From an uncultured Clostridia bacterium (GTDB taxonomy: Bacteria > Bacillota > Clostridia > Oscillospirales > Ruminococcaceae), in contig CAMVNQ010000002.1 in the NCBI GenBank assembly GCA_947168885.1, forward strand, positions 279,368 to 343,367: DNA of 64,000 nucleotides, given 5' to 3'. This document shows, piece by piece, positions 35,981 through 44,576 of the stretch. The notes below the pieces were generated by a model, which was not told the origin of the DNA, did no database searches, and saw only the letters and a list, made by a program, of their open reading frames with translations. How positions within the stretch are numbered: the first letter of the stretch is position 1; the number at the start of each line of letters is the position of its first letter. The translations under genes and the position numbers were made by a program.

Positions 35981-38536
35981 ATGAAAAACATTAAAAGACG
36001 TGCTGCAAGCATAATACTTGCAGCTGCGATGATCACAGGAGTCGGGACTGCGGCTACAATACCCGGTCTCAACTTTATTCCCAGACTCAGCACAAGCGCA
36101 AGCGCTGCAAACGAGCTCGGATACATAAACGTTTCCGGCGAGTACAAGACACGCTCAAGCTTCTCTGAGATCACTTCGTCCACAGCAAGAATCGACGGCG
36201 GCTGGTATGCTGTTTACGGAAGTGTAACGATCAATTCCAAACTTACCGTTACCGATGATACTTACATCGTTCTTACTGACGGATGTAAGCTCGTAGTTAA
36301 GGGCGGTATAGAAGTTGCACCCGGTGTCAAGTTCAACGTTTATTCTCAGGAAAACAGCACAGGTTCACTCTATGCAGGAACATCAACCGGCTCTAACGTA
36401 ACTGCTGCTTCCAACAAGTGCGGTATCGGCGGTAAGGGTGCCAAGATCAACCTCGTCGGTGGTAACATCTACGCAGTAGGCGGCAGCGGTGCGTACGGTA
36501 TTCAGGGTTCCGATATTCACCTTTACTGGACTAATCCTACAGACTCCATCTATGCATCCTCTTTCAACGGTACCGTTTCTTGCTACAACTATTTCATCAA
36601 CAAGGATAAGGCAACAGTTTGCAACAAGAATACCGTTATTTCCCAGGGAACAGCTAGCGGCTGCACTCTTGCAGCAGCGTCTCCGTTAACAAAAAATACA
36701 TTCTTCCTCAACAACGGTTATTATGTAGTTACAGATGATGTTACAATCTCCAACCGTATGACTGTAAACGGAACAGTAAGTCTTTACCTCGGATCCGGAA
36801 AGACTCTCAGAGCTTATGAAGGTATCACAGTTCCGGACGGAAGCACACTCCGCGTCTCCGGTAAGGGTAAACTTTTCGCAGGCTACAATTCCTATACCGA
36901 TGACTACAATGCAGGTATCGGTTCCGAAGGCCGCGGCAGCAGAGCCGGCACTATCATAATCAGAAGTGGTACAGTCAATGCAGTCGGCGGTTCAAATGCA
37001 GCAGGTATCGGCGGTAGCAATGCCAGCATCGAGATCGACGGTGGTACAGTAAACGCAACAGGCGGCAGATACGGTGCAGGTATCGGAACAGGCTACAGCG
37101 ACAACGGCGCATCCATTCAGGTTCTTGGCGGTAATGTAAGAGCTGTCGGCGGCAACGGTGCGGCAGGTATCGGAAACGGAGGCAGCTCCGGCAATTGCAG
37201 CATCGAACTCAGCACAACCAATTATGATGATGTTATTTACGCTTCTTCGTACAGCGGTAATGTAAAGTTCCTCAAGACTCTTTACACTTCTGACGGTCAG
37301 GTAGCTACAAAGAATAACATCGCAGGCAAGGAACTCACTTCTCAGATCAATGCTTATACTGTAACATTCAACAGCAACGGTGGCACATACTTCAGCCCTG
37401 TTACTGTAAGAGTTAACGACTACCTCTCATCTATCCCGACTCCCGTCAGAAACGGCTATACTTTCGCAGGCTGGTTCACAGACAAGAACTGCTACTACTC
37501 ATTCGATTACAGATACACACGCATCACAAGCAACATCACACTTTACGCAAAGTGGACAACAAACACTCATACAGTACAATTCAGCACTGGTGTCGGCACA
37601 AGAGTGAGCCCGATCGAAGTAAACGACGGTGCACTTATCCCGCAGTTCCAGGATCCTACAAGAATGGGCTACAAATTTACAGGCTGGTACACAGATGAGT
37701 ACTGCCGCTACCTCTTCAACTGGAATACACGCATCTACAGCGATATGATCCTCTACGCCGGCTGGGCACCGATCGATGAATACTTCACAGTAACATTCGA
37801 CGCAGCCGCAGGTACGTTCTACGACGGATCAAAGACAGCAAGCGTAAAGGTTAACAACGGTGATAGCGCACTCAGATATGCTCCCTCTGTTCCGAACTAT
37901 TTCGATAACAACGCTGAATATGCATTCGACGGCTGGTACTACAACAACATAGTTTCAGGTGAAGCTTACTACGGCGAACCGATCACAGCAAATACAAAGC
38001 TTGTTGCAGCTTATCACTGGGTACGCGATATACCTTCTAAACATACCGTAAATTTCTATCTTAACAACCAGTTTGTTGATTCTCAGGAAGTCAATGACGG
38101 CGATCTCATCTCAGTCAATAGATTCATTTCTCCTTATTCGTGGAAAACAGCAAGTGGTGCAGCATTTGACCTCTACACTCCTATATACATGGATTACGAC
38201 CTTTATGCAACAAACGTTACAACATATAGCGTATCAATTTATGTAAATGGTAATTATGTTGAGACTCAGACAGTAAACGAAGGCGACACTATCACAATGT
38301 CCTCGGCATACTACACATACGAGTGGACAAATGAATACGGCGGTCAGATCAACGACATAAGCACATATTACATCTATAATAATTGCAATTTATATGCGAT
38401 TACTCCCGGTATCAATCCTCCGGCTTACGGTTCCGTATTTGACGGCGCAGGACTCATAGCGATAATCGCAGGCGGCGTAGTTCTTGCAGGCGGCGGACTT
38501 GCAGCAGGTATCGCGATAGGCAAGAAGAAAAAGTAA
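35981..38536 (+). CDS. Large secreted surface protein with InlB-like repeats
   Basis: This 851-aa protein has a Sec signal peptide (cleavage likely after STSASA, about residue 44). A Gly-rich beta-helix-like region follows (about 60-430) with repeated AGIGG/GGTVNATGG motifs. At least three InlB/Flg_new-type repeats (about 458-525, 530-600, 605-685) share GYxFxGWxTDxxC and LYAxW. The C-terminal membrane segment is followed by KKKK, without an LPxTG-like motif. It may be a cell-surface adhesin. The ATG at 35981 follows GGAAAGGAAA. Its gene shares a divergent promoter region with the export operon. Confidence 0.88.
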   Translation: MKNIKRRAASIILAAAMITGVGTAATIPGLNFIPRLSTSASAANELGYINVSGEYKTRSSFSEITSSTARIDGGWYAVYGSVTINSKLTVTDDTYIVLTDGCKLVVKGGIEVAPGVKFNVYSQENSTGSLYAGTSTGSNVTAASNKCGIGGKGAKINLVGGNIYAVGGSGAYGIQGSDIHLYWTNPTDSIYASSFNGTVSCYNYFINKDKATVCNKNTVISQGTASGCTLAAASPLTKNTFFLNNGYYVVTDDVTISNRMTVNGTVSLYLGSGKTLRAYEGITVPDGSTLRVSGKGKLFAGYNSYTDDYNAGIGSEGRGSRAGTIIIRSGTVNAVGGSNAAGIGGSNASIEIDGGTVNATGGRYGAGIGTGYSDNGASIQVLGGNVRAVGGNGAAGIGNGGSSGNCSIELSTTNYDDVIYASSYSGNVKFLKTLYTSDGQVATKNNIAGKELTSQINAYTVTFNSNGGTYFSPVTVRVNDYLSSIPTPVRNGYTFAGWFTDKNCYYSFDYRYTRITSNITLYAKWTTNTHTVQFSTGVGTRVSPIEVNDGALIPQFQDPTRMGYKFTGWYTDEYCRYLFNWNTRIYSDMILYAGWAPIDEYFTVTFDAAAGTFYDGSKTASVKVNNGDSALRYAPSVPNYFDNNAEYAFDGWYYNNIVSGEAYYGEPITANTKLVAAYHWVRDIPSKHTVNFYLNNQFVDSQEVNDGDLISVNRFISPYSWKTASGAAFDLYTPIYMDYDLYATNVTTYSVSIYVNGNYVETQTVNEGDTITMSSAYYTYEWTNEYGGQINDISTYYIYNNCNLYAITPGINPPAYGSVFDGAGLIAIIAGGVVLAGGGLAAGIAIGKKKK

Positions 38537-38570
38537 TAAACTCCTTTCCTAAATCCACAAATATATAGCG

Positions 38571-38606
38571 TATCAGCCCCCACCAAAAGGTGGGGGCTGA
38601 TATGTT
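38571..38606 (+). terminator. Terminator after the surface-protein gene
   Basis: TATCAGCCCCCACC (38571-38584), loop AAAA, GGTGGGGGCTGATA (38589-38602), a perfect 14-bp stem followed by TGTTTT. Confidence 0.85.
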
Positions 38607-38643
38607 TTCGTAGCTCACATACCCTGTTTTCTGATAAAACAAA

Positions 38644-38685
38644 CATATCCTCTGCCTGATGACAGACAGAGGATATGCGTTTTTT
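38644..38685. terminator. Second terminator, serving convergent transcripts
   Basis: CATATCCTCTG (38644-38654) pairs with CAGAGGATATG (38667-38677). T-runs lie on the right (plus) and on the minus-strand side, so it can also end the PrsW operon. Confidence 0.8.
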
Positions 38686-38696
38686 CATATCAAGAC

Positions 38697-39359
38697 TTAT
38701 TTACTGCTATTTTCTGTATTTGCTTTCTTCAACTTCCGGCGTCTTGAAATCTCCGAAACAACGACCGGTATATAAACCGCAGCAGGCATAAAGAGAGCAA
38801 CAACACTATAATCTGACTGTATAAGGATATTAAAAGACGCGTGGAATATTATAGCTGACATCAAAAGAGCAAAAGTACCGCTGATAAATAATTTTCTGCG
38901 CTTGTGGACATAACTTATACCCATTCCGACGAAACAGGTGCAGGCACCATGCATAAGGGCAGCGCCGATAACTCTGACTATTGCCCAGCCTATAGATACG
39001 GTCTGAATATTCTTCGCAAGTATTACCGCATTCTCAAGTACGGCAAAGCCTACACCGGAAGCAAATGATATAGACAAAAGTATATCACGGTCGTCAGAAG
39101 CAATTATCGCAAAATAAAGCACAGGCAGAGCTTTTAGTATCTCCTCGATAACAGGCGTTATTGTAGTTGTCACATACATCATATCGTTACTGAACAATCC
39201 GAGCAGATAATTGTTCAGTGCTCCCGCCAGAAGACAAATCAGACAGCCGATTATCATATATCCGAGAAATAGTCTCGATCGTTTTTCGGGTAAAATGAAC
39301 AGCATCGGTATCATAGGAAGCGCGATGCATATAAACAGTATCTCACTCATCTGCTCCAT
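38697..39359 (-). CDS. PrsW-family intramembrane metalloprotease
   Basis: This 220-aa polytopic membrane protein has the PrsW/CAAX-like active-site motifs: PVIEEILKALP (EExxK-type), FAVLENAVIL, MHGACT, and HASFN. PrsW proteases cleave membrane anti-sigma factors in Bacillus and Clostridioides. No such target gene is adjacent. The start at 39359 (MEQMSEILF) follows a GGGGGG SD and overlaps the end of the upstream gene by 13 bases, implying coupling. Confidence 0.88.
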   Translation of the reverse strand: MEQMSEILFICIALPMIPMLFILPEKRSRLFLGYMIIGCLICLLAGALNNYLLGLFSNDMMYVTTTITPVIEEILKALPVLYFAIIASDDRDILLSISFASGVGFAVLENAVILAKNIQTVSIGWAIVRVIGAALMHGACTCFVGMGISYVHKRRKLFISGTFALLMSAIIFHASFNILIQSDYSVVALFMPAAVYIPVVVSEISRRRKLKKANTENSSK

Positions 39360-40009
39360 CTGCGAACCCCCCTGTCCATAACGGGTACGATAAGTCCCGA
39401 GATCAAACATTCAAATGCGCTTACAATCAGGAGCATCGTTTCATTCATATAGGCAAACGCTATAAATTCAAGCATACTTAATATACCGTAACACAATGCC
39501 ATTACATTGAACATACGCTGACATCTTACAACACCATAATCAATATCCGGTATTAAAATATGCTTGACGTGGAAATAAGATGCTGACGCAATAATGAGTG
39601 CCGCACAGCCGTCCGTGACTTTTTCCCATATCTCCGCAGGACTCAGCAGAATAAATACATAAAGTGCCGCTGTAATCAGGACACCTGTTATAGCTATAAC
39701 ACGGTATTTTACAAACTCCTTCCCTCCCCCGTCAACAAGAGAATCTATCTGACCGAAATTAGACGAGAAGAAAAAAAGAAATGCACCCACTGTTCCAAGA
39801 ATGCCGAGAGAGAATACACCCGCCACCTGAAGTCCGGTTATAAGGCGAAGCACACTGTATGCCCTGCCAAGCATGATACATCCGACACCGAGAACTATCA
39901 TTGATGCATAAAGCGGTTTTCTCGGTTTAAGATATTTTCCGGCACCGTACACAAAGCCTGCTGTCGAGAAAACGAGCATAGCAAGCTCTGCATAAATAAG
40001 ATTATCCAT
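39347..40009 (-). CDS. Seven-TM-like membrane protein of unknown function
   Basis: This 220-aa protein has about seven hydrophobic segments and a short basic C-terminus. I recognise no family. It is encoded directly upstream of the PrsW-type protease with overlapping reading frames, so the two may act together. SD AGAGAGGT. Confidence 0.75.
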   Translation of the reverse strand: MDNLIYAELAMLVFSTAGFVYGAGKYLKPRKPLYASMIVLGVGCIMLGRAYSVLRLITGLQVAGVFSLGILGTVGAFLFFFSSNFGQIDSLVDGGGKEFVKYRVIAITGVLITAALYVFILLSPAEIWEKVTDGCAALIIASASYFHVKHILIPDIDYGVVRCQRMFNVMALCYGILSMLEFIAFAYMNETMLLIVSAFECLISGLIVPVMDRGVRRWSR

Positions 40010-40082
40010 ATTTTACCTCTCTTTATCTGAGATATTAAATAATATTATACCATATTACTCGGACTTTGTACAGTAATTTTAA

Positions 40083-40145
40083 TAAAAAATATCTCCCTTG
40101 CATATGCCACAGAACGTGACATCTGAATTTAAGCAAAGGGAGATA
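40083..40145 (-). terminator. Terminator after the Ig-like surface protein
   Basis: On the minus strand TATCTCCCTTTGC (40145-40133) pairs with GCAAGGGAGATA (40101-40090), followed by TTTTTTA. The loop is about 30 nt. Confidence 0.75.
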
Positions 40146-40151
40146 GGTTTT

Positions 40152-42008
40152 TTATTTTATCACAAAATCACCGTACGCATATTTTATATGTCCTGTCTGG
40201 TCGGTGATCTTGAGTTTTACACGGTATGTTCCGGCTGTAAGATCGGGGTAAGAGCCATATAACGAAAGCGTAGTTCTTACAGTTGTGTTTGCCGGAAGAT
40301 CAAGCGTATCTTCATCCGAACCGTTTATTGAAGAAGTGCTGTTGTAGAGCTTGTAATTTCCCTTACTGTTCTTCTTGGTGATGTCGAAACCGTGATCCCA
40401 GTAAACTTTTCCGGCGTACTTACCGGAACGTGTGAGCGAAAGCGTAAGCCGGTCATTTGCAGCCGTTGTAACGGTCACATCAAGATCATAGTCTCCGATA
40501 TTGACCGAGCCGGAATCTATCGTAAACCGGCAGTAAACTGTCCTGCTCACCGCAGGTCCGATCTGCTGTGCATTATTATATGTATAGAACGTTTTTGAGA
40601 TGCGGTAGGTGCCTTTCGGAAGCTTTCCGTAGGTATTGCTCCAGTCTGTCTTTAATCGGCGTGTGTCATTCTCGGGAATTATGATACCTACATCATTCCA
40701 GTAGATCTCGCCGTCCTCGGTTACAGGTTCAAGAGCTTCCCATTCTCCGTCCGACGTCAGCCGTTCAATGTCATATGCTTCGCCCGTCCATATATCGCCG
40801 AAGATCCTTGCTGTCGGAGCGGATGTTACGCCGGCATACAGTGTTATTCCCGTCTCACTTGCGTTGTTCTCGCTTCCGAATGACAAACCCCAGCTGTTCG
40901 GAGTATCGGAGGTTATATCGAATTCCGCAGAAGCATACAGCGATCCCTTCATTCCGTTGCAGTCCCCGTTTATCATGCGCTTAATACGGTAATGACCTAT
41001 CGGCAGCTCGCCGGTGTAGAACTCAACGTTGTCATGAGACGAGTTTACTTCAACATCTTTTTTCGCTGCGGATGCGTTATTTGTGAATGCAACGTTAAGG
41101 TCGGGGAATATTGCTTTCTTTCTCGCTGTCTTATCTACCTCTGACCATTCACCTGTCTTTTCCTGCACTTCGAGAATATAGCTGCCGTCAAATCTGACCT
41201 GACCGACATTATCAGAGTTCTGCATAATATAAACCGTAAGTCCGTCAGTCGTGATGTCAGAGGCGCTCATTTTTATTCCCCACGCTTCTTCTGCGGTATC
41301 ATACACCTTTACCGTGAAAGGCACATACAGCTTCTTCTTTATTGATGAGCTCTTCGGATCAAGACGTACATAGTAATCCTTGCACAATCTGTACTCACCG
41401 TTGTCGAGTTTTCCGTAAAGCCACTCCCAGTCAATATCTTCGGTACGCTGGATAAGCCGCCCCTCGCTGAAAAACTTGATGCCGATATCGGTGAATATCG
41501 GAGTTGAGACTGTGTTAAGTCTGCTCCATGAACCGTTATAGGTCTTACGCTCTATGTAATACCCATTTCCTGTCCAGACATCAACATTATCATTTCCGAG
41601 AGCTATTCCGTTCAGCGTAAGAGACATTCCGGTACTGCCCGCTTTCTTACCCTTCGCCTCGATACCATAAATGAGCTTTCCGTCGCTCCCGAATAAATAG
41701 ATCTTCGTACCAATAATATACTCGCCGGTCACCATTTTTCCTTTGCTGTCAAAGTAATATGTCCGTATGCCCTTTATCCTGAGCCATGAATCCTTTAACT
41801 TCACGCCGTCCTTGTAGTAATACTTCGCGCCGCTCTTTGCCGTCGTCCAGCCGTTGTACTTGCCGATCTGCTGTTTCCAGTCGTCAGAGTATTTATACTT
41901 TATGCCGTCAACTGTTTTTGTCTTGTAAGCAGAAACGCCGACAGAAGCAAACGTCATCGCGGTAATTGCCGCGAGAGAGGCAGCAAGCATTTTCAATCCA
42001 TTTTTCAT
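40152..42008 (-). CDS. Secreted protein with cell-wall-binding-like repeats and Ig-like domains
   Basis: This 618-aa protein has a signal peptide (about 1-27). Two or three choline-binding-like repeats follow (about 45-125) with YYYKDGVKLKDSW and YYFDSKGKM. About four similar domains of 110 residues then appear (about 130-618), each with a pattern like DVWTGxxYxIER, SWxxL, DIGI and YGKLxxGxYRI. These look like bacterial Ig-like domains found in Clostridia. There is no membrane anchor or sortase motif, so it is held by its wall-binding repeats. SD AAAGGAGG. Confidence 0.85.
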   Translation of the reverse strand: MKNGLKMLAASLAAITAMTFASVGVSAYKTKTVDGIKYKYSDDWKQQIGKYNGWTTAKSGAKYYYKDGVKLKDSWLRIKGIRTYYFDSKGKMVTGEYIIGTKIYLFGSDGKLIYGIEAKGKKAGSTGMSLTLNGIALGNDNVDVWTGNGYYIERKTYNGSWSRLNTVSTPIFTDIGIKFFSEGRLIQRTEDIDWEWLYGKLDNGEYRLCKDYYVRLDPKSSSIKKKLYVPFTVKVYDTAEEAWGIKMSASDITTDGLTVYIMQNSDNVGQVRFDGSYILEVQEKTGEWSEVDKTARKKAIFPDLNVAFTNNASAAKKDVEVNSSHDNVEFYTGELPIGHYRIKRMINGDCNGMKGSLYASAEFDITSDTPNSWGLSFGSENNASETGITLYAGVTSAPTARIFGDIWTGEAYDIERLTSDGEWEALEPVTEDGEIYWNDVGIIIPENDTRRLKTDWSNTYGKLPKGTYRISKTFYTYNNAQQIGPAVSRTVYCRFTIDSGSVNIGDYDLDVTVTTAANDRLTLSLTRSGKYAGKVYWDHGFDITKKNSKGNYKLYNSTSSINGSDEDTLDLPANTTVRTTLSLYGSYPDLTAGTYRVKLKITDQTGHIKYAYGDFVIK

Positions 42009-42059
42009 TTTATCCTCCTTTTGAAAAGCACATCGGAGAGAATAGCTCTTACCGTTCTT

Positions 42060-42088
42060 ATTATATCATATTACTGAGGTAAAAGCAA
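42060..42088 (-). promoter_or_regulatory. Promoter of the Ig-like surface protein gene
   Basis: On the minus strand, TTGCTT (42088-42083), a 17-base spacer, and TATAAT (42065-42060). The rest of the gap (42090-42255) shows no gene. Confidence 0.65.
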
Positions 42089-42255
42089 CTCCCCATCATA
42101 TTCCGGTTTAATAAACTCTTCTATAGTATAAACGTTTTTACGGTAGGTTTGGTGACAGCTTTCCGGAAATAAAATGTGTTTTCTTACACAATTTGTTACT
42201 ATAATACAAATCGCCGTCTGAAGGCCGGAATTATCCTGTATAATTTGGACACAGA

Positions 42256-42292
42256 ATTATCCCCGACACTCGATGTGAATGTCGGGGATAAT
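42256..42292 (-). terminator. Hairpin after nhaC-like gene
   Basis: ATTATCCCCGACA (42256-42268) pairs perfectly with TGTCGGGGATAAT (42280-42292). No strong T-run on the minus side, so it may also act as an mRNA end stabiliser. Confidence 0.65.
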
Positions 42293-42302
42293 CTTATTTC
42301 TT

Positions 42303-43931
42303 TCAGTTCTGAGATTTCTTTGATTTAGATATTACCTTTATTGCGAAAAGCACCGCTAACATCATCACTATCGAAGCGCCGAGAACCACAAATATGTTCT
42401 GTACAAATCCCGAGATTATATATCCTACCGCGCACACCCCTGCAACTGTGAACACGTACGGCATCTGGGTCGATACATGGTTTACATGGTCACACTGGGC
42501 TCCGGTCGATGCCATGATCGTCGTATCGGATATAGGCGAACAGTGATCGCCGCAGACCGCACCCGCAAGACACGCGGAGATGCAGATTATAACCATTTCG
42601 GGAATAATTCCGGTTTCCGCGGTAGAGGCGAGCTCTGTCGAAAATACGCCGGTAACTATCGGTATAAGGATGCCGAAAGTACCCCAAGATGTACCCGTTG
42701 CGAAAGAAAGTCCTATCGCAACCACGAACAGGATCAGCGGGAGCAGTATGCGTATAGCCGAAACGCTCTCAACAAGTCCGGAAACAAACGGTCCTGCTTC
42801 AAGAAGCGAGGTCATCGACTTGAGCGTCCACGCGAAGCAAAGAATTAATATCGCCGGTACCATCTGCTTGAAGCCGGCTGCAATACTGTCCATGCAGTCT
42901 GTAAACGAAAGCACTCTGCGTCCGAGGAAGTAAAGTATTATTATCAGAAGCGCGCCTATAGAACCAAGCGCAAGTCCGAACGACGCATCACAATTTGCAA
43001 AAGCAGTAATGAAATCCTCACCCTCAAAAAATCCGCCGGTGTAGATCATACCGATTACGCACATCACGATAAGTATAACGACCGGAAGTACAAGGTCTAT
43101 GACCCTTCCGCGCGTATGCTTGGGCTTGTCGTCATCAGGATATGCTTTATTGCGGGTTGTGAAGATGTCACCCTTGCGTGCATTATCCTCGTGTATCTTC
43201 ATAAGGCTGTAATCCGTATCGCTCATAGCTATGAAAATTACCATTATTATTGTAAGTATAGCATAGAGATTATACGGTATGGTATCTATGAAAAGCTGTA
43301 TTCCGTTGACGCCGTCAACTGTTCCGGCTACCGCCGCTGCCCATGACGATATAGGAGCGATGATACATATCGGAGCAGCAGTCGCGTCGATAAGATACGC
43401 GAGCTTTGCACGCGAAACCTTATGCTTGTCCGTTACCGGCCGCATTACCGAGCCGACGGTAAGGCAGTTGAAGTAGTCATCAACAAATATAAGCGCACCG
43501 AGCACGAATGTCGATAAGCAGGCGCCCTTTCTGGTCTTTATGTGAGCAGCTGCCCATTCACCGTATGCGGAGCTTCCTCCGGCACGGTTCATAAGCACCA
43601 CGATTATACCGAGTACAACGAGAAAAACGAGAATGCCTACGTTGTACGAATCGGCAATGTTAGTAATAATACCTTCTTTTACTACGGTATTGAACATTCC
43701 TTCAAACCCGGAACCGTTCGCTATAGCAAAGAGCAATCCTCCGGTAAGAATACCGATAAAAAGCGAAGAATAAACTTCCTTAGTAATAAGAGCAAGTCCT
43801 ATCGCAACAACAGGCGGAAGCAGTGACCACATAGAACCCACAGCTTCTGTTATAGGAGCCTGAATAGCGCAGCATATAATATAAATGATAACGATGAGCG
43901 CAAAAATAATTTTGCTCAGATACTTTTTCAT
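42303..43931 (-). CDS. NhaC-family Na+/H+ antiporter
   Basis: This 542-aa polytopic protein has about 12 membrane segments. SLLPPVVAIGLALITKEVYSSLFIG at the start, DDYFNCLTVG, FATGTSWGTFGILIPI and GDHCSPISDT are typical of NhaC/MleN-type antiporters. Some NhaC-family members exchange malate and lactate or amines, so the substrate is not certain. The start at 43931 follows GAGGTTA. An extra 10 codons to 43961 lack an SD and overlap the intercistronic hairpin. Confidence 0.92.
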   Translation of the reverse strand: MKKYLSKIIFALIVIIYIICCAIQAPITEAVGSMWSLLPPVVAIGLALITKEVYSSLFIGILTGGLLFAIANGSGFEGMFNTVVKEGIITNIADSYNVGILVFLVVLGIIVVLMNRAGGSSAYGEWAAAHIKTRKGACLSTFVLGALIFVDDYFNCLTVGSVMRPVTDKHKVSRAKLAYLIDATAAPICIIAPISSWAAAVAGTVDGVNGIQLFIDTIPYNLYAILTIIMVIFIAMSDTDYSLMKIHEDNARKGDIFTTRNKAYPDDDKPKHTRGRVIDLVLPVVILIVMCVIGMIYTGGFFEGEDFITAFANCDASFGLALGSIGALLIIILYFLGRRVLSFTDCMDSIAAGFKQMVPAILILCFAWTLKSMTSLLEAGPFVSGLVESVSAIRILLPLILFVVAIGLSFATGTSWGTFGILIPIVTGVFSTELASTAETGIIPEMVIICISACLAGAVCGDHCSPISDTTIMASTGAQCDHVNHVSTQMPYVFTVAGVCAVGYIISGFVQNIFVVLGASIVMMLAVLFAIKVISKSKKSQN

Positions 43932-43949
43932 ATTTTTAACCTCATAATT

Positions 43950-43980
43950 ATGACGAGTCAATAAATAATTGACTCGTCAT
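43950..43980 (-). other. Perfect 13-bp hairpin between the Lys/Ala-rich gene and nhaC-like gene
   Basis: ATGACGAGTCAAT (43950-43962) pairs with ATTGACTCGTCAT (43968-43980). It lacks a T-run on the minus strand and sits just before the NhaC-type SD. It could be a partial terminator or translational control element. Confidence 0.6.
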
Positions 43981-43991
43981 TTCAGAACATT

Positions 43992-44486
43992 TCAGAGATC
44001 TATCTTCGATCCGTCCTTGCCGTTGATAACATAATATACTGCCTTATCTTCGGGCTTTACATAAATATCAACAGTCTTGACACCGCGCTTCTTGCTTGCT
44101 TTTACTGCATCATCAACAGACTTTCTGATCTGCTCGATATCGTAATCAACTCCGGCAAACTGGAGAATGAACGAAGACTTTTTCGCTGTCTCTTTTTCAG
44201 CGGTCTTCTTTTCGGCAGGCTTTTTAGCGACTGTTGCTTTCTTCTCGGCAGCAGGCTTTTTAGCGGCTGTTGCTTTCTTTTCAGCAGCAGGCTTTTTAGC
44301 AGCTGTCGTCTTCTTTTCAGCGGCGGGTTTCTTCGCTGTTGTTTTCTTTGCAGCGGGCTTCTTTGCTTCAGCCTTAGGAGCTTCGGCAACAACTGCCTCG
44401 TTCTTTATTGCTTCTTCTTTTTTTACCGCAGCAGCTTTTGTTGCAGCGACTTTCTTCTCTGTTTCACTTTTCTTAGGTCTTGCCAT
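43992..44486 (-). CDS. Lys/Ala-rich repeat protein with DUF6465-like C-terminal domain
   Basis: This 164-aa protein has a basic, histone-H1-like N-terminal two thirds made of AEKKxTAAKKPA-type repeats. A conserved C-terminal domain of about 65 residues (FILQFAGVDYD to YYVINGKDGSKIDL) follows. The domain resembles a clostridial DUF (DUF6465-like, from memory). The tail suggests nucleic-acid binding, which is inference. SD AAGGAGGG, perfect promoter upstream. Confidence 0.8.
   Translation of the reverse strand: MARPKKSETEKKVAATKAAAVKKEEAIKNEAVVAEAPKAEAKKPAAKKTTAKKPAAEKKTTAAKKPAAEKKATAAKKPAAEKKATVAKKPAEKKTAEKETAKKSSFILQFAGVDYDIEQIRKSVDDAVKASKKRGVKTVDIYVKPEDKAVYYVINGKDGSKIDL
44215..44355. repeat. 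36-bp tandem repeat coding for AAKKPAAEKK-type units
   Basis: Three near-identical 36-base units (44215-44250, 44251-44286, 44287-44322) and a degenerate fourth one lie inside the Lys/Ala-rich gene. The units keep the reading frame, so repeat number can change without a frameshift. Confidence 0.85.
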
Positions 44487-44515
44487 AATAATGACCCTCC
44501 TTATATTTTTATATT

Positions 44516-44544
44516 ATTATACATTTTAATTTCAGTATTGTCAA
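44516..44544 (-). promoter_or_regulatory. Perfect promoter of the Lys/Ala-rich gene
   Basis: On the minus strand, TTGACA (44544-44539), a 17-base spacer, and TATAAT (44521-44516). Confidence 0.8.
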
Positions 44545-44576
44545 TACCTTTTACCAATATAACAGTATATTTTTAT

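Noticed and set aside
44102..44392. Arg/Lys/Leu-rich ORF of 96 aa on the minus strand
   Set aside because: Alternate-frame shadow of the Lys/Ala repeat gene; composition comes from the tandem repeat.
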